The position numbers were made by a program, and so were the translations under genes. The notes under the pieces are model-generated. The model saw nothing but the letters and a program-made list of their open reading frames with translations, did no database searches and had not been told where the DNA came from. A DNA stretch of 64,000 nucleotides from an uncultured Erythrobacter sp. (GTDB taxonomy: Bacteria > Pseudomonadota > Alphaproteobacteria > Sphingomonadales > Sphingomonadaceae): NCBI RefSeq assembly GCF_947502395.1, contig NZ_CANMZM010000001.1, forward strand, positions 62,001 through 126,000, read 5' to 3'. Within the stretch, counting starts at the first letter, position 1, and each line of letters begins with the position of its first letter. Positions 8,885 through 17,178 of the stretch are shown here, piece by piece.

Positions 8885-10096
8885 ATGTCGAAGGTATTGG
8901 TGATCGGGGCAGGGGGCGTTAGCTCTGTTTGCGTCCATAAGATGGCATTTAACCCCGCAATCTTTCCGGAAATTCACCTTGCTAGCCGTACCTTGTCAAA
9001 GTGCGATACGATTGCCGCCTCAGTGAAAGAGCGTACCGGCGTGGTCGTGCCAACTTACGAAATCGATGCCGAGGAAGTGCCCGCGATGGTCAACCTCATA
9101 AAGCGTTTGGGCGCGACCCATGTGATCAACCTTGCATTGCCGTACCAGGATTTGCCGATCATGGATGCGTGTCTTGAAGCTGGCGCACATTATCTGGACA
9201 CGGCGAATTATGAGCCCAAGGATGAGGCGAAGTTCGAATACCACTGGCAATGGGCCTATCATGACCGTTTCAAGGAAGCGGGCCTTATGGCGCTTCTTGG
9301 CAGCGGTTTTGACCCCGGTGTGACGAGCGTTTTCACCATGTGGCTGAAGAAGCATAAGCTCAAAACCATCCGCACATTGGATATCTTGGACTGCAATGGC
9401 GGAGACCACGGACAGGCATTTGCGACCAACTTCAACCCGGAAATCAACATCCGCGAAGTGACCGCTCCGGCGCGCCACTGGGAGAATGGGCGATGGGTGG
9501 AGACCCCTGCGATGCAAGTCTCAACCCCGTTTGACTTTGACGAGGTCGGCACACGCCAAGCGTATTTGATGTATCACGAGGAGCTGGAGAGCATCTCCAA
9601 GTTCAACCCAGAAATTGAGCGTGCGCGCTTCTGGATGACGTTTGGCGACGAGTACATCAAGCACCTCACAGTGCTCCAGAATGTGGGCATGACCGGGATT
9701 GAGCCGATCAAATATCAGGGCCAGGAAATCATCCCGCTGCAATTCCTCGCAGCCGTGCTTCCCAAGCCCGAGACCTTGGGCGAGACCACCAAGGGCAACA
9801 CCAATATCGGCTGCATCGCCACCGGAGAGGCGCTTGATGGGTCTGGCGAAAAGACCTTCTACATCAACAATATCTGCTCTCACGAAGCGGCCTTTGAAGA
9901 GACCGGCAACCAAGCGGTAAGCTACACCACTGGCGTGCCTGCGATGATCGGCTCTGCGATGATGGTGCAGGGCACTTGGTCAGGGGACGGTGTCTTCAAT
10001 ATGGAAGAGATGGACCCTGATCCCTTCATGGACATGCTCAATGCTCATGGCCTGCCGTGGCAGGTGAAGGAACTTGATGGGCCGGTTGAGTTTTAG
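8885..10096 (+). CDS. Carboxynorspermidine/carboxyspermidine synthase (saccharopine dehydrogenase family)
   Basis: NADPH-dependent reductive coupling of a diamine with aspartate beta-semialdehyde; with putrescine it makes carboxyspermidine. The 403-residue product begins with the Rossmann motif VIGAGGVSSVCVHK and has the family segments GSGFDPGVTSVF and LDCNGGDHGQAF. The ATG at 8885 follows AAAGG by eight bases; a GTG six bases earlier is less likely. The decarboxylase for its product, nspC, lies 515 bases downstream, beyond an inserted GxxExxY module. Identity rests on family sequence and this pairing. Confidence 0.9.
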   Translation: MSKVLVIGAGGVSSVCVHKMAFNPAIFPEIHLASRTLSKCDTIAASVKERTGVVVPTYEIDAEEVPAMVNLIKRLGATHVINLALPYQDLPIMDACLEAGAHYLDTANYEPKDEAKFEYHWQWAYHDRFKEAGLMALLGSGFDPGVTSVFTMWLKKHKLKTIRTLDILDCNGGDHGQAFATNFNPEINIREVTAPARHWENGRWVETPAMQVSTPFDFDEVGTRQAYLMYHEELESISKFNPEIERARFWMTFGDEYIKHLTVLQNVGMTGIEPIKYQGQEIIPLQFLAAVLPKPETLGETTKGNTNIGCIATGEALDGSGEKTFYINNICSHEAAFEETGNQAVSYTTGVPAMIGSAMMVQGTWSGDGVFNMEEMDPDPFMDMLNAHGLPWQVKELDGPVEF

Positions 10097-10097
10097 G

Positions 10098-10135
10098 GTT
10101 TCTCGCAGAGACGCGGAGAAAAGAGAGGCGCGAAG
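10098..10135. repeat. Left 38-bp inverted repeat of the GxxExxY module
   Basis: Purine-rich repeat starting GTTTCTCGCAGAG and ending GGCGCGAAG. It matches the reverse complement of 10552-10589 at 36 of 38 positions. Transcribed through, the two arms would pair as a long stem around the small gene. Confidence 0.85.
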
Positions 10136-10159
10136 ACGTGAGAGGACAGGGGAGCGGTT

Positions 10160-10546
10160 TTGGAGATTGATGAGCTAACGGGCATCGTGATTGACGAATG
10201 CATCGCCATCCACCGCGAACTTGGCCCCGGCTTGTTTGAGAATGTATATGAAGCCGTCCTTGCAGGCCGGTTGGAGGCGCGCGGACTAAAAGTTGCAAGG
10301 CAATTGGCGGTTCCGGTTGAATTTGATGGTCAGCTTTTCGGCTCTGCCTTCCGGCTTGATATCCTAGTAGAAGATCAACTGATCCTCGAGATCAAGGCAG
10401 TTGAGCGCCTGAGCCAGACCCATATCCGCCAATTGCTCACTTACTTGCGTCTTCTCAAACAGCCCGTAGGGCTTCTCCTGAATTTCAACCACGCCACCAT
10501 GAAAGACGGCATCCGTCGAGTCGCCAACGAGTACAACTCGCGCTGA
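10160..10546 (+). CDS. GxxExxY protein (PD-(D/E)XK nuclease-like fold)
   Basis: A 128-residue protein of the GxxExxY family, named for the motif seen here as GPGLFENVYEA. The later FRLDILVEDQLILEIKA matches the D-x(n)-E-x-K core of PD-(D/E)XK nucleases, placing a possible active site near residues 69-80. The function of the family is not settled. Start is TTG at 10160 with GGGGAG at 10149-10154, five bases before it. The gene is enclosed by 38-bp inverted repeats and separates two polyamine genes, which marks it as an accessory insertion. Confidence 0.85.
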   Translation: MEIDELTGIVIDECIAIHRELGPGLFENVYEAVLAGRLEARGLKVARQLAVPVEFDGQLFGSAFRLDILVEDQLILEIKAVERLSQTHIRQLLTYLRLLKQPVGLLLNFNHATMKDGIRRVANEYNSR

Positions 10547-10551
10547 CACTT

Positions 10552-10589
10552 CTTCGCGCCTCTCTTTTCTCTGCGCCTCTGCGAGAAAC
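10552..10589. repeat. Right 38-bp inverted repeat of the GxxExxY module
   Basis: Reverse complement of 10098-10135 with two mismatches. It starts CTTCGCGCCTC and ends TGCGAGAAAC, five bases after the GxxExxY stop and 22 bases before nspC. Confidence 0.85.
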
Positions 10590-10611
10590 AAAAAAAGGAC
10601 AAAGTCCCAAC

Positions 10612-11787
10612 ATGCGAACCCAAGCCGGAAATCCGGGCGCCTTCGCCCAATTCGACCTCACCCGGGTCGACAGCCCCGCGTTCGTCGTGGATGCGGCGAA
10701 AATCCGCAGCAATTGCCAGATCCTCGCCGATATTCGCGATGAGGCTGGGTGCAAGGTCTTTGCCGCGCTCAAGGCGTTCTCCATGCACTCGGTAGCCCAC
10801 ATCATGGGTGAGTATTTGGACGGGATCTCAACCAGCGGCCTGTGGGAAGCACGGCTTGCGTCCGAGTTTTACGACGGCGAAATCGCGACTTATTCCGCCG
10901 CCTTTAAGCCTGAGGAATTGGACGAGATTTGCAGGCTCTCCGACCATGTGATCTTTAACTCGCCCGCTCAAATGAAGCGTGCCGCATTGATCCTTGATAA
11001 CGCAGCGGTCACCGGCGGCGATGCCTCAGTGGGCCTCAGGCTCAACCCCATGGTCGCAACGGGCGAAGTGCCAAAGTACGACCCCAGCGCTCCGGGCTCG
11101 CGTCTTGGCTTTCCGATCGATCAATTGACCGAAGAGCATATGGAAGGGGTTGAGGGCATCCACTTCCACAATCTGTGCGAGCAGACGTTTGAGCCGCTTC
11201 GCCAGACATGGGACCGCGTATTCGATGCGATTGAACCGTGGTTTGGCCAGCTCAAATGGATCAATATGGGCGGCGGCCACCACATCACCCGCGCTGATTA
11301 TGAGCGCGATGAGCTGATCGAATTCCTGAAAGATGCGGCCGAAGACACCGGCGCTGAGATCATCCTCGAACCCGGCGAAGCGGTCGCGCTGGATGCGGGC
11401 ATTCTCGTTGGCACCTTGCTCGACACAGGCTTCAACGAAGTCCCCATCGGCATCGCAGATGTGTCGGCGACCTGCCACATGCCCGATGTGCTTGAAGCAC
11501 CGTATCGCCCCGCAATGCTCGGCGAACTGCAGGACGACAGCGTACCTATCCGACTTGGCGGGCCATCCTGCCTCGCAGGCGATGTGATTGGAGACTATCG
11601 CCTACCAGTCCCCGCAGAGCCCGGCGCGCGCTTCGCTTTCCTCGACCAGGCGCATTATTCGATGGTGAAGACCAACACCTTCAATGGCGTGCAACTGCCC
11701 AGCATTTACCTCTGGGACTCAGACACAGACGCGCTCGAATGCGTCAAACGCTTCGAATACGAAGACTTCCGCGACCGGCTGAGTTGA
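10612..11787 (+). CDS. nspC: Carboxynorspermidine decarboxylase
   Basis: PLP-dependent fold type III decarboxylase that removes CO2 from carboxy(nor)spermidine, giving spermidine from the putrescine-derived intermediate. The 391 residues include the PLP Lys region KVFAALKAFSM, the HxxxL region IHFHNLCEQ, the GGGHH loop (NMGGGHHITRADY) and the EPGEAV phosphate-binding motif. It belongs with the synthase at 8885 but is now preceded by the GxxExxY module, whose right repeat forms its upstream region. Its stop touches that of the converging DUF3137 gene. Confidence 0.93.
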   Translation: MRTQAGNPGAFAQFDLTRVDSPAFVVDAAKIRSNCQILADIRDEAGCKVFAALKAFSMHSVAHIMGEYLDGISTSGLWEARLASEFYDGEIATYSAAFKPEELDEICRLSDHVIFNSPAQMKRAALILDNAAVTGGDASVGLRLNPMVATGEVPKYDPSAPGSRLGFPIDQLTEEHMEGVEGIHFHNLCEQTFEPLRQTWDRVFDAIEPWFGQLKWINMGGGHHITRADYERDELIEFLKDAAEDTGAEIILEPGEAVALDAGILVGTLLDTGFNEVPIGIADVSATCHMPDVLEAPYRPAMLGELQDDSVPIRLGGPSCLAGDVIGDYRLPVPAEPGARFAFLDQAHYSMVKTNTFNGVQLPSIYLWDSDTDALECVKRFEYEDFRDRLS

Positions 11788-12837
11788 TCAAAGGCCCTTG
11801 CGGCCAAATCCTCCAACGCGGCGCGGGGTTGCTTCGCGGGCGTAGTCAGAAATGCCAGGGTGCTGAGGCTCATGCTTGATTGCCTGAGCTTTCCCTCGCT
11901 CGGTCTGATTGATTGCCATAATCAACCGGGCGAGCGCTGCGAATTGATCGGCGGTTTCCTGCGCGCGACGATTGTCTTCTTCGGCCTTCATTGAACCGCT
12001 TTCGAACATGTTCTCGCTCTCAACCACGACCACCAAGTGTTGGTCGACGAACAGGGCGCGGATCGATTTACCGTGGAAGGCTTTTTCGAGCGCGATCAAG
12101 TGCTCAACATAAGAAGGGTGGATCAAAACCCGCGCTTCGACCTGATCGTCGCTGAAGACTTCGAAAACGTCTTCAAATGCCGGATGCACTTGATCGACAT
12201 ATTGCATGCGGTGACCGTCTAGCTCGATTACGTCCTTGACGCTGCCAAAGCCAAACCACTTATCGTGCTTTCCCTTGCGTTGGAGCAGGGTGGTGGAGCG
12301 AAACTCCCGACCAAAGGGTACGGAGATGATCGCACCGCGGAAAACCGTGACCCAGCGGCGGTTTTTGCCAGAGCCTTTGCGCTCTTCCAGATGCGCTTCA
12401 TAAAGGTTGAATTTGTTGCTGGCCAGCTCGCCAAACCAGCAGTCTTCGAACTCGTCGCGGTCGTATTTGGGCACTAGGCCGTATGAGCGCGCCTTGTGGA
12501 ATTCGACGCCGGGCTCGACCTCTGGGTCATATCCAATACCCAGATCGCGCGCGATGGCCTCATTGATGCCGACCTTGATAGTCTGCTTGGCCTCTTGGAT
12601 TGGCTTATAGCCCCAAGCAGCGACGCCAAGCAGCGCCGCGCCGGCAATGAAGAGTTTGAGATCAAACAGAAAAGCAAGCGGCACGAACCACAGAAAACTC
12701 ACGAGCGGCAAGAGGGCAATGCCTCCGATAAACCAGCGGTCGAACGCTTTCTTTTTGGCAGCATCGCGCATGGATGTTTGCTCGGCCAGCCAGTTGCCAA
12801 GCTCCCCACGCATCAATCCCTGAACATCCGCCTGCAT
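11788..12837 (-). CDS. DUF3137 domain membrane protein
   Basis: A 349-residue protein with two hydrophobic segments near residues 36-75 (IALLPLVSFLWFVPLAFLF and the following stretch), then a soluble domain typical of DUF3137 (for example FRGAIISVPFGREF). Function is not established. It is divergent from a lemA gene 74 bases away; LemA and DUF3137 proteins are commonly neighbours, which supports both calls and suggests a shared membrane-associated role. The C-terminus is basic and likely disordered. Confidence 0.8.
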   Translation of the reverse strand: MQADVQGLMRGELGNWLAEQTSMRDAAKKKAFDRWFIGGIALLPLVSFLWFVPLAFLFDLKLFIAGAALLGVAAWGYKPIQEAKQTIKVGINEAIARDLGIGYDPEVEPGVEFHKARSYGLVPKYDRDEFEDCWFGELASNKFNLYEAHLEERKGSGKNRRWVTVFRGAIISVPFGREFRSTTLLQRKGKHDKWFGFGSVKDVIELDGHRMQYVDQVHPAFEDVFEVFSDDQVEARVLIHPSYVEHLIALEKAFHGKSIRALFVDQHLVVVVESENMFESGSMKAEEDNRRAQETADQFAALARLIMAINQTERGKAQAIKHEPQHPGISDYAREATPRRVGGFGRKGL

Positions 12838-12911
12838 CGTCCTAAAGGTCCCTAATCTCTTAACTATTGCCTGCTAAGAATAGAGGCATCAGGTAAAGAT
12901 GGAGTGCACAA

Positions 12912-13487
12912 ATGGTAGATATTCTCGGATGGTTCTGGACCTCGGCGGTCTTCGTGATCGTCTTTGGCGGCCTGTTCGCAGTGATCGCCATTTACAACTC
13001 GCTGGTGCGTCTGCGCCAGAATGTGAACCAGGGACGCGCGGATATCGACGCGCAATTGCGTCAGCGTCATGACCTTATTCCCAACCTCGTTGAGGCGGTT
13101 AAGGGATATGCGGGCCATGAGAAATCAACGCTGGAAAATGTGATCAAGGCGCGCAGCGCGGCTTCGCAGGGGGAACCCGATAGCGCAAGCGAGCAAGGTC
13201 TCAAGATCGCGCTCGACAATCTGCTGGCTCTGGGTGAGGACTACCCCGACCTGCGTGCGTCAGAGAACTTTCAGGAGCTGCAATCAGAGCTTTCTGACAT
13301 TGAAGACAAGCTGGCCGCTGCCCGCCGTGCATTGAACGCGGCTGCTGCGCAGTTCAACTCAGCCCGCGAAGCCTTCCCGGCGGTTATGTTCGCCAGCATG
13401 CTTGGTTTCAAAGAGGCCGACTTCAACACGCTTGACCATTCAGAGCGTGGGACGGTGGACCAGGCGCCCAAGGTTGCCTTTTCATAA
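12912..13487 (+). CDS. lemA: LemA family protein
   Basis: A 191-residue protein with one N-terminal membrane helix (residues about 6-28) followed by the family signature YNSLVRLRQNV and LRQRHDLIPNLVEAVKGYA. The rest is helical, with a short coiled-coil-like run near residues 115-150. LemA proteins are membrane-anchored helical bundles of unknown biochemical role. It is divergent from the DUF3137 gene and is followed by a structured region that leads into the ornithine decarboxylase gene. Confidence 0.88.
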   Translation: MVDILGWFWTSAVFVIVFGGLFAVIAIYNSLVRLRQNVNQGRADIDAQLRQRHDLIPNLVEAVKGYAGHEKSTLENVIKARSAASQGEPDSASEQGLKIALDNLLALGEDYPDLRASENFQELQSELSDIEDKLAAARRALNAAAAQFNSAREAFPAVMFASMLGFKEADFNTLDHSERGTVDQAPKVAFS

Positions 13488-13656
13488 ACACCGCGTCGCT
13501 TTCGGGAACTTCCCGGCAAGTCACGATTTTGATTGCAGGCCGCGGCATTTTTGTGCAAATGCCGCGGCCTCGCTGCCCCAAGGGACGATTACTACCGCAA
13601 GGCAGCCCTGTTGAAACGCTTACGGTTTGCGAACCGTTTTAAGGGGGTCCCTTGAG
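13488..13656 (+). promoter_or_regulatory. Structured leader of the ornithine decarboxylase gene (speF-type candidate)
   Basis: Two hairpins lie between lemA and the decarboxylase. The first is a perfect 12-bp stem, AGGCCGCGGCAT at 13537-13548 pairing with 13559-13570 around ten bases. The second is ACGGTT-TGCG-AACCGT at 13622-13637, followed by TTT and then the strong ribosome binding site AAGGGGG at 13641-13647. Alphaproteobacterial ODC genes are known to carry a conserved leader called the speF motif, and place and gene match. A covariance search would decide; the first hairpin alone could instead end lemA. Confidence 0.5.
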
Positions 13657-14862
13657 TTGTACATCTATCCTGACGCAAAGGCTGTAGCGCGGGCCCTAGA
13701 GCCCGATGAGCCCATAATCCTAAATCGCCCACACGCAGCGCGCCGCGCAGCACGGTTCTTTGTCGATAAATTCCCCGGCAAAGTGCTTTACGCTGTCAAG
13801 GCCAATCCCGCGCCCGACCTCTTGCAGGTTCTGTGGGAGGGGGGCATCACCCACTATGATGTCGCATCCATTGCTGAGGTGCGTTTGGTCCGCGAGGCTC
13901 TGCCCGAGGCGAACATGTGCTTCATGCACCCGATCAAGCGCCGCCGAGCGATTGCTGAGGCTTATCATGAGCATGGTGTGCGCACCTTTAGCCTCGACAC
14001 CCTGGAAGAGCTGGAAAAGATCGTCGAGGCCTGTGCGGATCGCGAAACCGGCGAACCGGCGCAGGACCTGAGGCTTTGTGTGCGCCTGCGCGTCTCAAGC
14101 GAATATGCAGAACTTAGCCTCGCTGCCAAATTCGGCTGCGACCTCACCGAAGCGCCTGAACTGCTCCAACAGGCTCGACAGCATTGCGATTGGCTGGGCG
14201 TGTGTTTCCATGTCGGTAGCCAGGCGATGACGCCCTTTGCCTTCGTGCAAGCTTTGGACCGCACGCGTGCTGCCATCGCCGAAGCCAGCGTGGTGATCGA
14301 CATGGTGGACGTGGGTGGAGGCTTCCCCAGCATCTACCCGGGCATGGAGCCACCTCCGCTCGAGGACTATTTCGCGCTGATCGCCAAGCACTTCGAAGCG
14401 CTGCCGATTGCTTACAACGCCGAGCTCTGGTGTGAGCCGGGTAGAGCGCTGTGCGCCGAATATTCAAGCATGATCGTAAGCGTCGACAAGCGTCGTGGGA
14501 ACGAGCTTTATATCAATGATGGCGCTTACGGGGCTCTCTATGACGCAGCGCATGTGGGCTGGCGTTTCCCGGTTGTGGCGCTCGAAGATGATTTGATCCA
14601 GCCCTTGGAGGATTTCGCTTTCTACGGCCCGACCTGCGACGATGCGGATTATATGGCGGGGCCATTCGCGCTGCCCGCCGATATCCAAGCAGGCGACTAT
14701 ATCGAAGTCGGCATGCTGGGCGCATATGGCGCCGCTATGAAAACCGGCTTCAACGGTTTTGGTGATGCCGAAGTTGTGACCGCGGCGGACGAGCCGATGA
14801 TGAGCCTCTTCGACGGCTCACGCGCGCGGCCCGGAGCGGACAATGTGGTGAGCTTGAGGTAG
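13657..14862 (+). CDS. Ornithine decarboxylase (PLP fold type III, Orn/Lys/Arg group 2)
   Basis: Converts ornithine to putrescine, the substrate of the carboxyspermidine route encoded at 8885-11787. The 401 residues show the PLP Lys in LYAVKANPAPDLL, the HVGSQ motif, the GGGFP loop and the EPGRAL phosphate-binding motif; the C-terminal GPTCDDADY carries the catalytic Cys and substrate-binding Asp. Length fits the eukaryote-like bacterial ODCs. No ATG start fits. TTG at 13657 lies nine bases after AAGGGGG and is preferred over the TTG at 13627. A structured leader precedes it. Confidence 0.9.
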   Translation: MYIYPDAKAVARALEPDEPIILNRPHAARRAARFFVDKFPGKVLYAVKANPAPDLLQVLWEGGITHYDVASIAEVRLVREALPEANMCFMHPIKRRRAIAEAYHEHGVRTFSLDTLEELEKIVEACADRETGEPAQDLRLCVRLRVSSEYAELSLAAKFGCDLTEAPELLQQARQHCDWLGVCFHVGSQAMTPFAFVQALDRTRAAIAEASVVIDMVDVGGGFPSIYPGMEPPPLEDYFALIAKHFEALPIAYNAELWCEPGRALCAEYSSMIVSVDKRRGNELYINDGAYGALYDAAHVGWRFPVVALEDDLIQPLEDFAFYGPTCDDADYMAGPFALPADIQAGDYIEVGMLGAYGAAMKTGFNGFGDAEVVTAADEPMMSLFDGSRARPGADNVVSLR

Positions 14863-14951
14863 GGCGCGATCGTCTGCTTTGTGGGCGATTAGAACGATTG
14901 GTTAGCGTCTTAATCTGGGGGTGGAAGTGGACCTAGGCGCGACCAGAGCTC

Positions 14952-15638
14952 TTACTGGCAAATGGAACGCATCCGACCTCGCCAATCGACGAGGTTCGCG
15001 TGTTTTGCGAATGCATCAGCAAACTCGGGTGTCGCGCCCGAATGACCGGTCGATGCCACTCCATAGATCGCGAAATCGGCAACAGATGGTTTGTCGGCGT
15101 AGAAGTGGGGCTTGTTGCCGAGAACTGAACCAAGCTCTTCCATCCGTGCTTCAAGCTCGGAAACAAGCAGTTCGTATGGCAATCGTCCGAAGCCTTGGCC
15201 TAGAGGCTGCCGACCAACAAGCCGCCTCAAAATAGTATTGGCAAACGGGCGGAGCAGTTTGGGCACAAACTGTTTGTTCTCAGCTATCGTGCATGGCTCA
15301 TTCTTTTCGCACCAGCGCAATGCTTGGACATACCAGTAGAGCGATTCATCAGACCAATCTTCGAGCAGGCTCTGTTTGGCTGCGGTGTCCGTTTCACCGC
15401 TGTAGAAAGAAGGATTGGGCTTGGCTTGCTCAATTCGCCGAAGGATCAAACTTGAATCGAAGATCGGTTCGTCATCGATCAATAGAATGGGCACTTTGCC
15501 CGTCTGAGGATTGAGTTTTCGCAGTTCGGAGATGCCCACATACTCACGATGCTCAAAGTCCAAACCCTTGAACGTGAGCGCTGCCTTCACCTTGATCACA
15601 AATGGCGAAATCGAAGGCCCAATCAGTGTGACTTTCAC
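14952..15638 (-). CDS. Glutathione S-transferase family protein
   Basis: A 228-residue GST. The thioredoxin-like N-terminal half has GPSISPFVIKVKAAL and the glutathione-binding region GKVPILLIDDEPIFDSSLIL (residues about 47-66); the C-terminal half is helical. Substrate is unknown. The frame is open far upstream through the neighbouring gene, but GTG at 15638 has GGAG seven bases upstream and overlaps the stop of the preceding membrane-protein gene (GTGA), a sign of translational coupling. The catalytic residue cannot be assigned with certainty. Confidence 0.82.
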   Translation of the reverse strand: MKVTLIGPSISPFVIKVKAALTFKGLDFEHREYVGISELRKLNPQTGKVPILLIDDEPIFDSSLILRRIEQAKPNPSFYSGETDTAAKQSLLEDWSDESLYWYVQALRWCEKNEPCTIAENKQFVPKLLRPFANTILRRLVGRQPLGQGFGRLPYELLVSELEARMEELGSVLGNKPHFYADKPSVADFAIYGVASTGHSGATPEFADAFAKHANLVDWRGRMRSICQ

Positions 15639-16018
15639 ATCAACTCTCCAACGATCCCCACTAATCCCAATAGCGATATGACGCTGAAAAGCGGGATCCC
15701 AGGAAAGGCTCTCCAGCGCAGTTCGCCCTTGACTGATACAGCCATCGCAAGGACCACCAATGCAACCGTGACACTGGTCGCAACCATCGCGTAGTGTGAC
15801 CTGATTGGCCAAGCCCATGCCGCCCAAAAGGCGAGAGCGATGAGCGCTATGACAAGCGAGGCAATGTGCCAGCTGTAGTATGCAAGCCACTTCAAGTTAG
15901 GGTCCATGTCGACCTCTTGGAATGGTCTGACAAAGGCTCGCCCACCCGCAATCACATGCACGAAGAAGGTTACGAGTGCTGTCAGCGCGGCTGCACCATA
16001 AAAGATCGAGGAGCTCAT
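15635..16018 (-). CDS. Small four-helix membrane protein, unknown function
   Basis: A 127-residue hydrophobic protein with four likely membrane helices, roughly at residues 5-25, 45-68, 78-97 and 105-125. The first loop holds the charged FVRPFQEVDMDP. I do not recognise a named family. Its stop overlaps the GTG of the GST gene, so the two are probably made together and may act in the same detoxification function; that is inference. Confidence 0.7.
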   Translation of the reverse strand: MSSSIFYGAAALTALVTFFVHVIAGGRAFVRPFQEVDMDPNLKWLAYYSWHIASLVIALIALAFWAAWAWPIRSHYAMVATSVTVALVVLAMAVSVKGELRWRAFPGIPLFSVISLLGLVGIVGELM

Positions 16019-16225
16019 CCTTCGCTTCTTACTGTGCGCCGCTGATCAAGTCGAGGATCCGGAAATGGATTGACTGAAACTGGGTCGTGAGCTGACGGTC
16101 CGCTTTTCGGCTTCTTCTGCGGGCACGGGGCTTATTTATAGAAACTTGTATAGCGTCGCTAGCGATTGCGAAGCCGAACCAGATTGAAACTTGCTCTTTG
16201 TTCTATGCGTGGCCATTCAACACCC

Positions 16226-17173
16226 ATGACCAAAGCCACGCTTGCAGCCCTTCAGATCGGTTCCCACCCTCAAGGGAAAACCGAAACTCTCGCCAAAATC
16301 CTGGCATTTGAAAGTGAACTTTCAGCTGCTTCGCCAGACATCCTTGTTATGCCAGAGGCGTTGCTGGGCGGATATCCCAAAGGGTCCGATTTCGGCACGC
16401 GTCTGGGATATCGCCTGCCAGAGGGGCGTGAGGACTTTGCGCGATACTATAACAACGCCGTTGATCTCGATGGGCCGGAAATTGCAGAGCTCAGCGATCT
16501 GTCCAAGCGCCTTGGCACCATCATCGTTCTCGGCGTGATCGAACGAGGCGGCAATTCGCTCTATTGCACTGCGCTCTTCATTGCACCTGATGATGGGCTG
16601 GTCGCCAAACATCGCAAGCTTATGCCAACGGGCGCTGAACGGCTCATATGGGGGCTAGGCGATGGCTCCACCATGCCAGTGATCGACAGCGATTTTGGGC
16701 GGATTGGTGCGGCGATCTGTTGGGAAAATCATATGCCGCTGTTCCGTGCGGCGATGTATGCCAAGGGCGTAGACATATGGTGCGCCCCCACAGTCGATCA
16801 CCGTGATGTATGGCAAGCAACCATGCGTCATATCGCTCATGAGGGGCGCTGTTTCCTCGCGAGCGCTTGCCAGTTTCAGCCGAGCCCTGAGGCGCTTGGT
16901 GTAAAGGCCGATGGTTGGCGAGAGACCCGCGATCTGATCTCTGGGGGAAGTCTTATTGCAGGGCCGCTTGGCGATGTTTTGGCCGGGCCTGCCGAGACGG
17001 GAGAGGCATTAATCAAAGCCGAGATTGACCGCGAAGAGCTAACCCGAGCGCGCTATGATTTCGACGTGGTTGGGCACTATTCGCGTCCCGACATTTTTGA
17101 GCTGCGCGTAGATGAGACACCGCGTGCAGGCGTGCAGTTTGTGTCAAATGCGCAGTCAGATCCGGCAGATTAG
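16226..17173 (+). CDS. Nitrilase (carbon-nitrogen hydrolase superfamily)
   Basis: A 315-residue hydrolase with the Glu-Lys-Cys triad: Glu in VMPEALLGGYPKG, Lys in KHRKLMPTGAERLIWG and Cys in GAAICWENHMPLFR. The CWENHMPL form is that of true nitrilases, which convert a nitrile to the acid and ammonia, rather than of amidases or NAD synthetase. The natural substrate is unknown. ATG at 16226 gives the normal N-terminus; other in-frame starts at 16205 and 16166 add non-homologous residues. It converges on the nitroreductase gene, five bases apart. Confidence 0.88.
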   Translation: MTKATLAALQIGSHPQGKTETLAKILAFESELSAASPDILVMPEALLGGYPKGSDFGTRLGYRLPEGREDFARYYNNAVDLDGPEIAELSDLSKRLGTIIVLGVIERGGNSLYCTALFIAPDDGLVAKHRKLMPTGAERLIWGLGDGSTMPVIDSDFGRIGAAICWENHMPLFRAAMYAKGVDIWCAPTVDHRDVWQATMRHIAHEGRCFLASACQFQPSPEALGVKADGWRETRDLISGGSLIAGPLGDVLAGPAETGEALIKAEIDREELTRARYDFDVVGHYSRPDIFELRVDETPRAGVQFVSNAQSDPAD

Positions 17174-17178
17174 CGCGC

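Larger units (their letters stand above)
10098..10589. mobile_element. Inverted-repeat-bracketed GxxExxY module
   Basis: A 492-base unit: a 38-base left repeat, one small gene, and the right repeat as its near-perfect reverse complement (two mismatches in 38). It begins one base after the stop of the carboxynorspermidine synthase gene and ends 22 bases before nspC, splitting an operon pair. Unit boundaries are sharp. No transposase is encoded and no clear target duplication is visible, so the means of movement, if any, is unknown. Confidence 0.6.
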
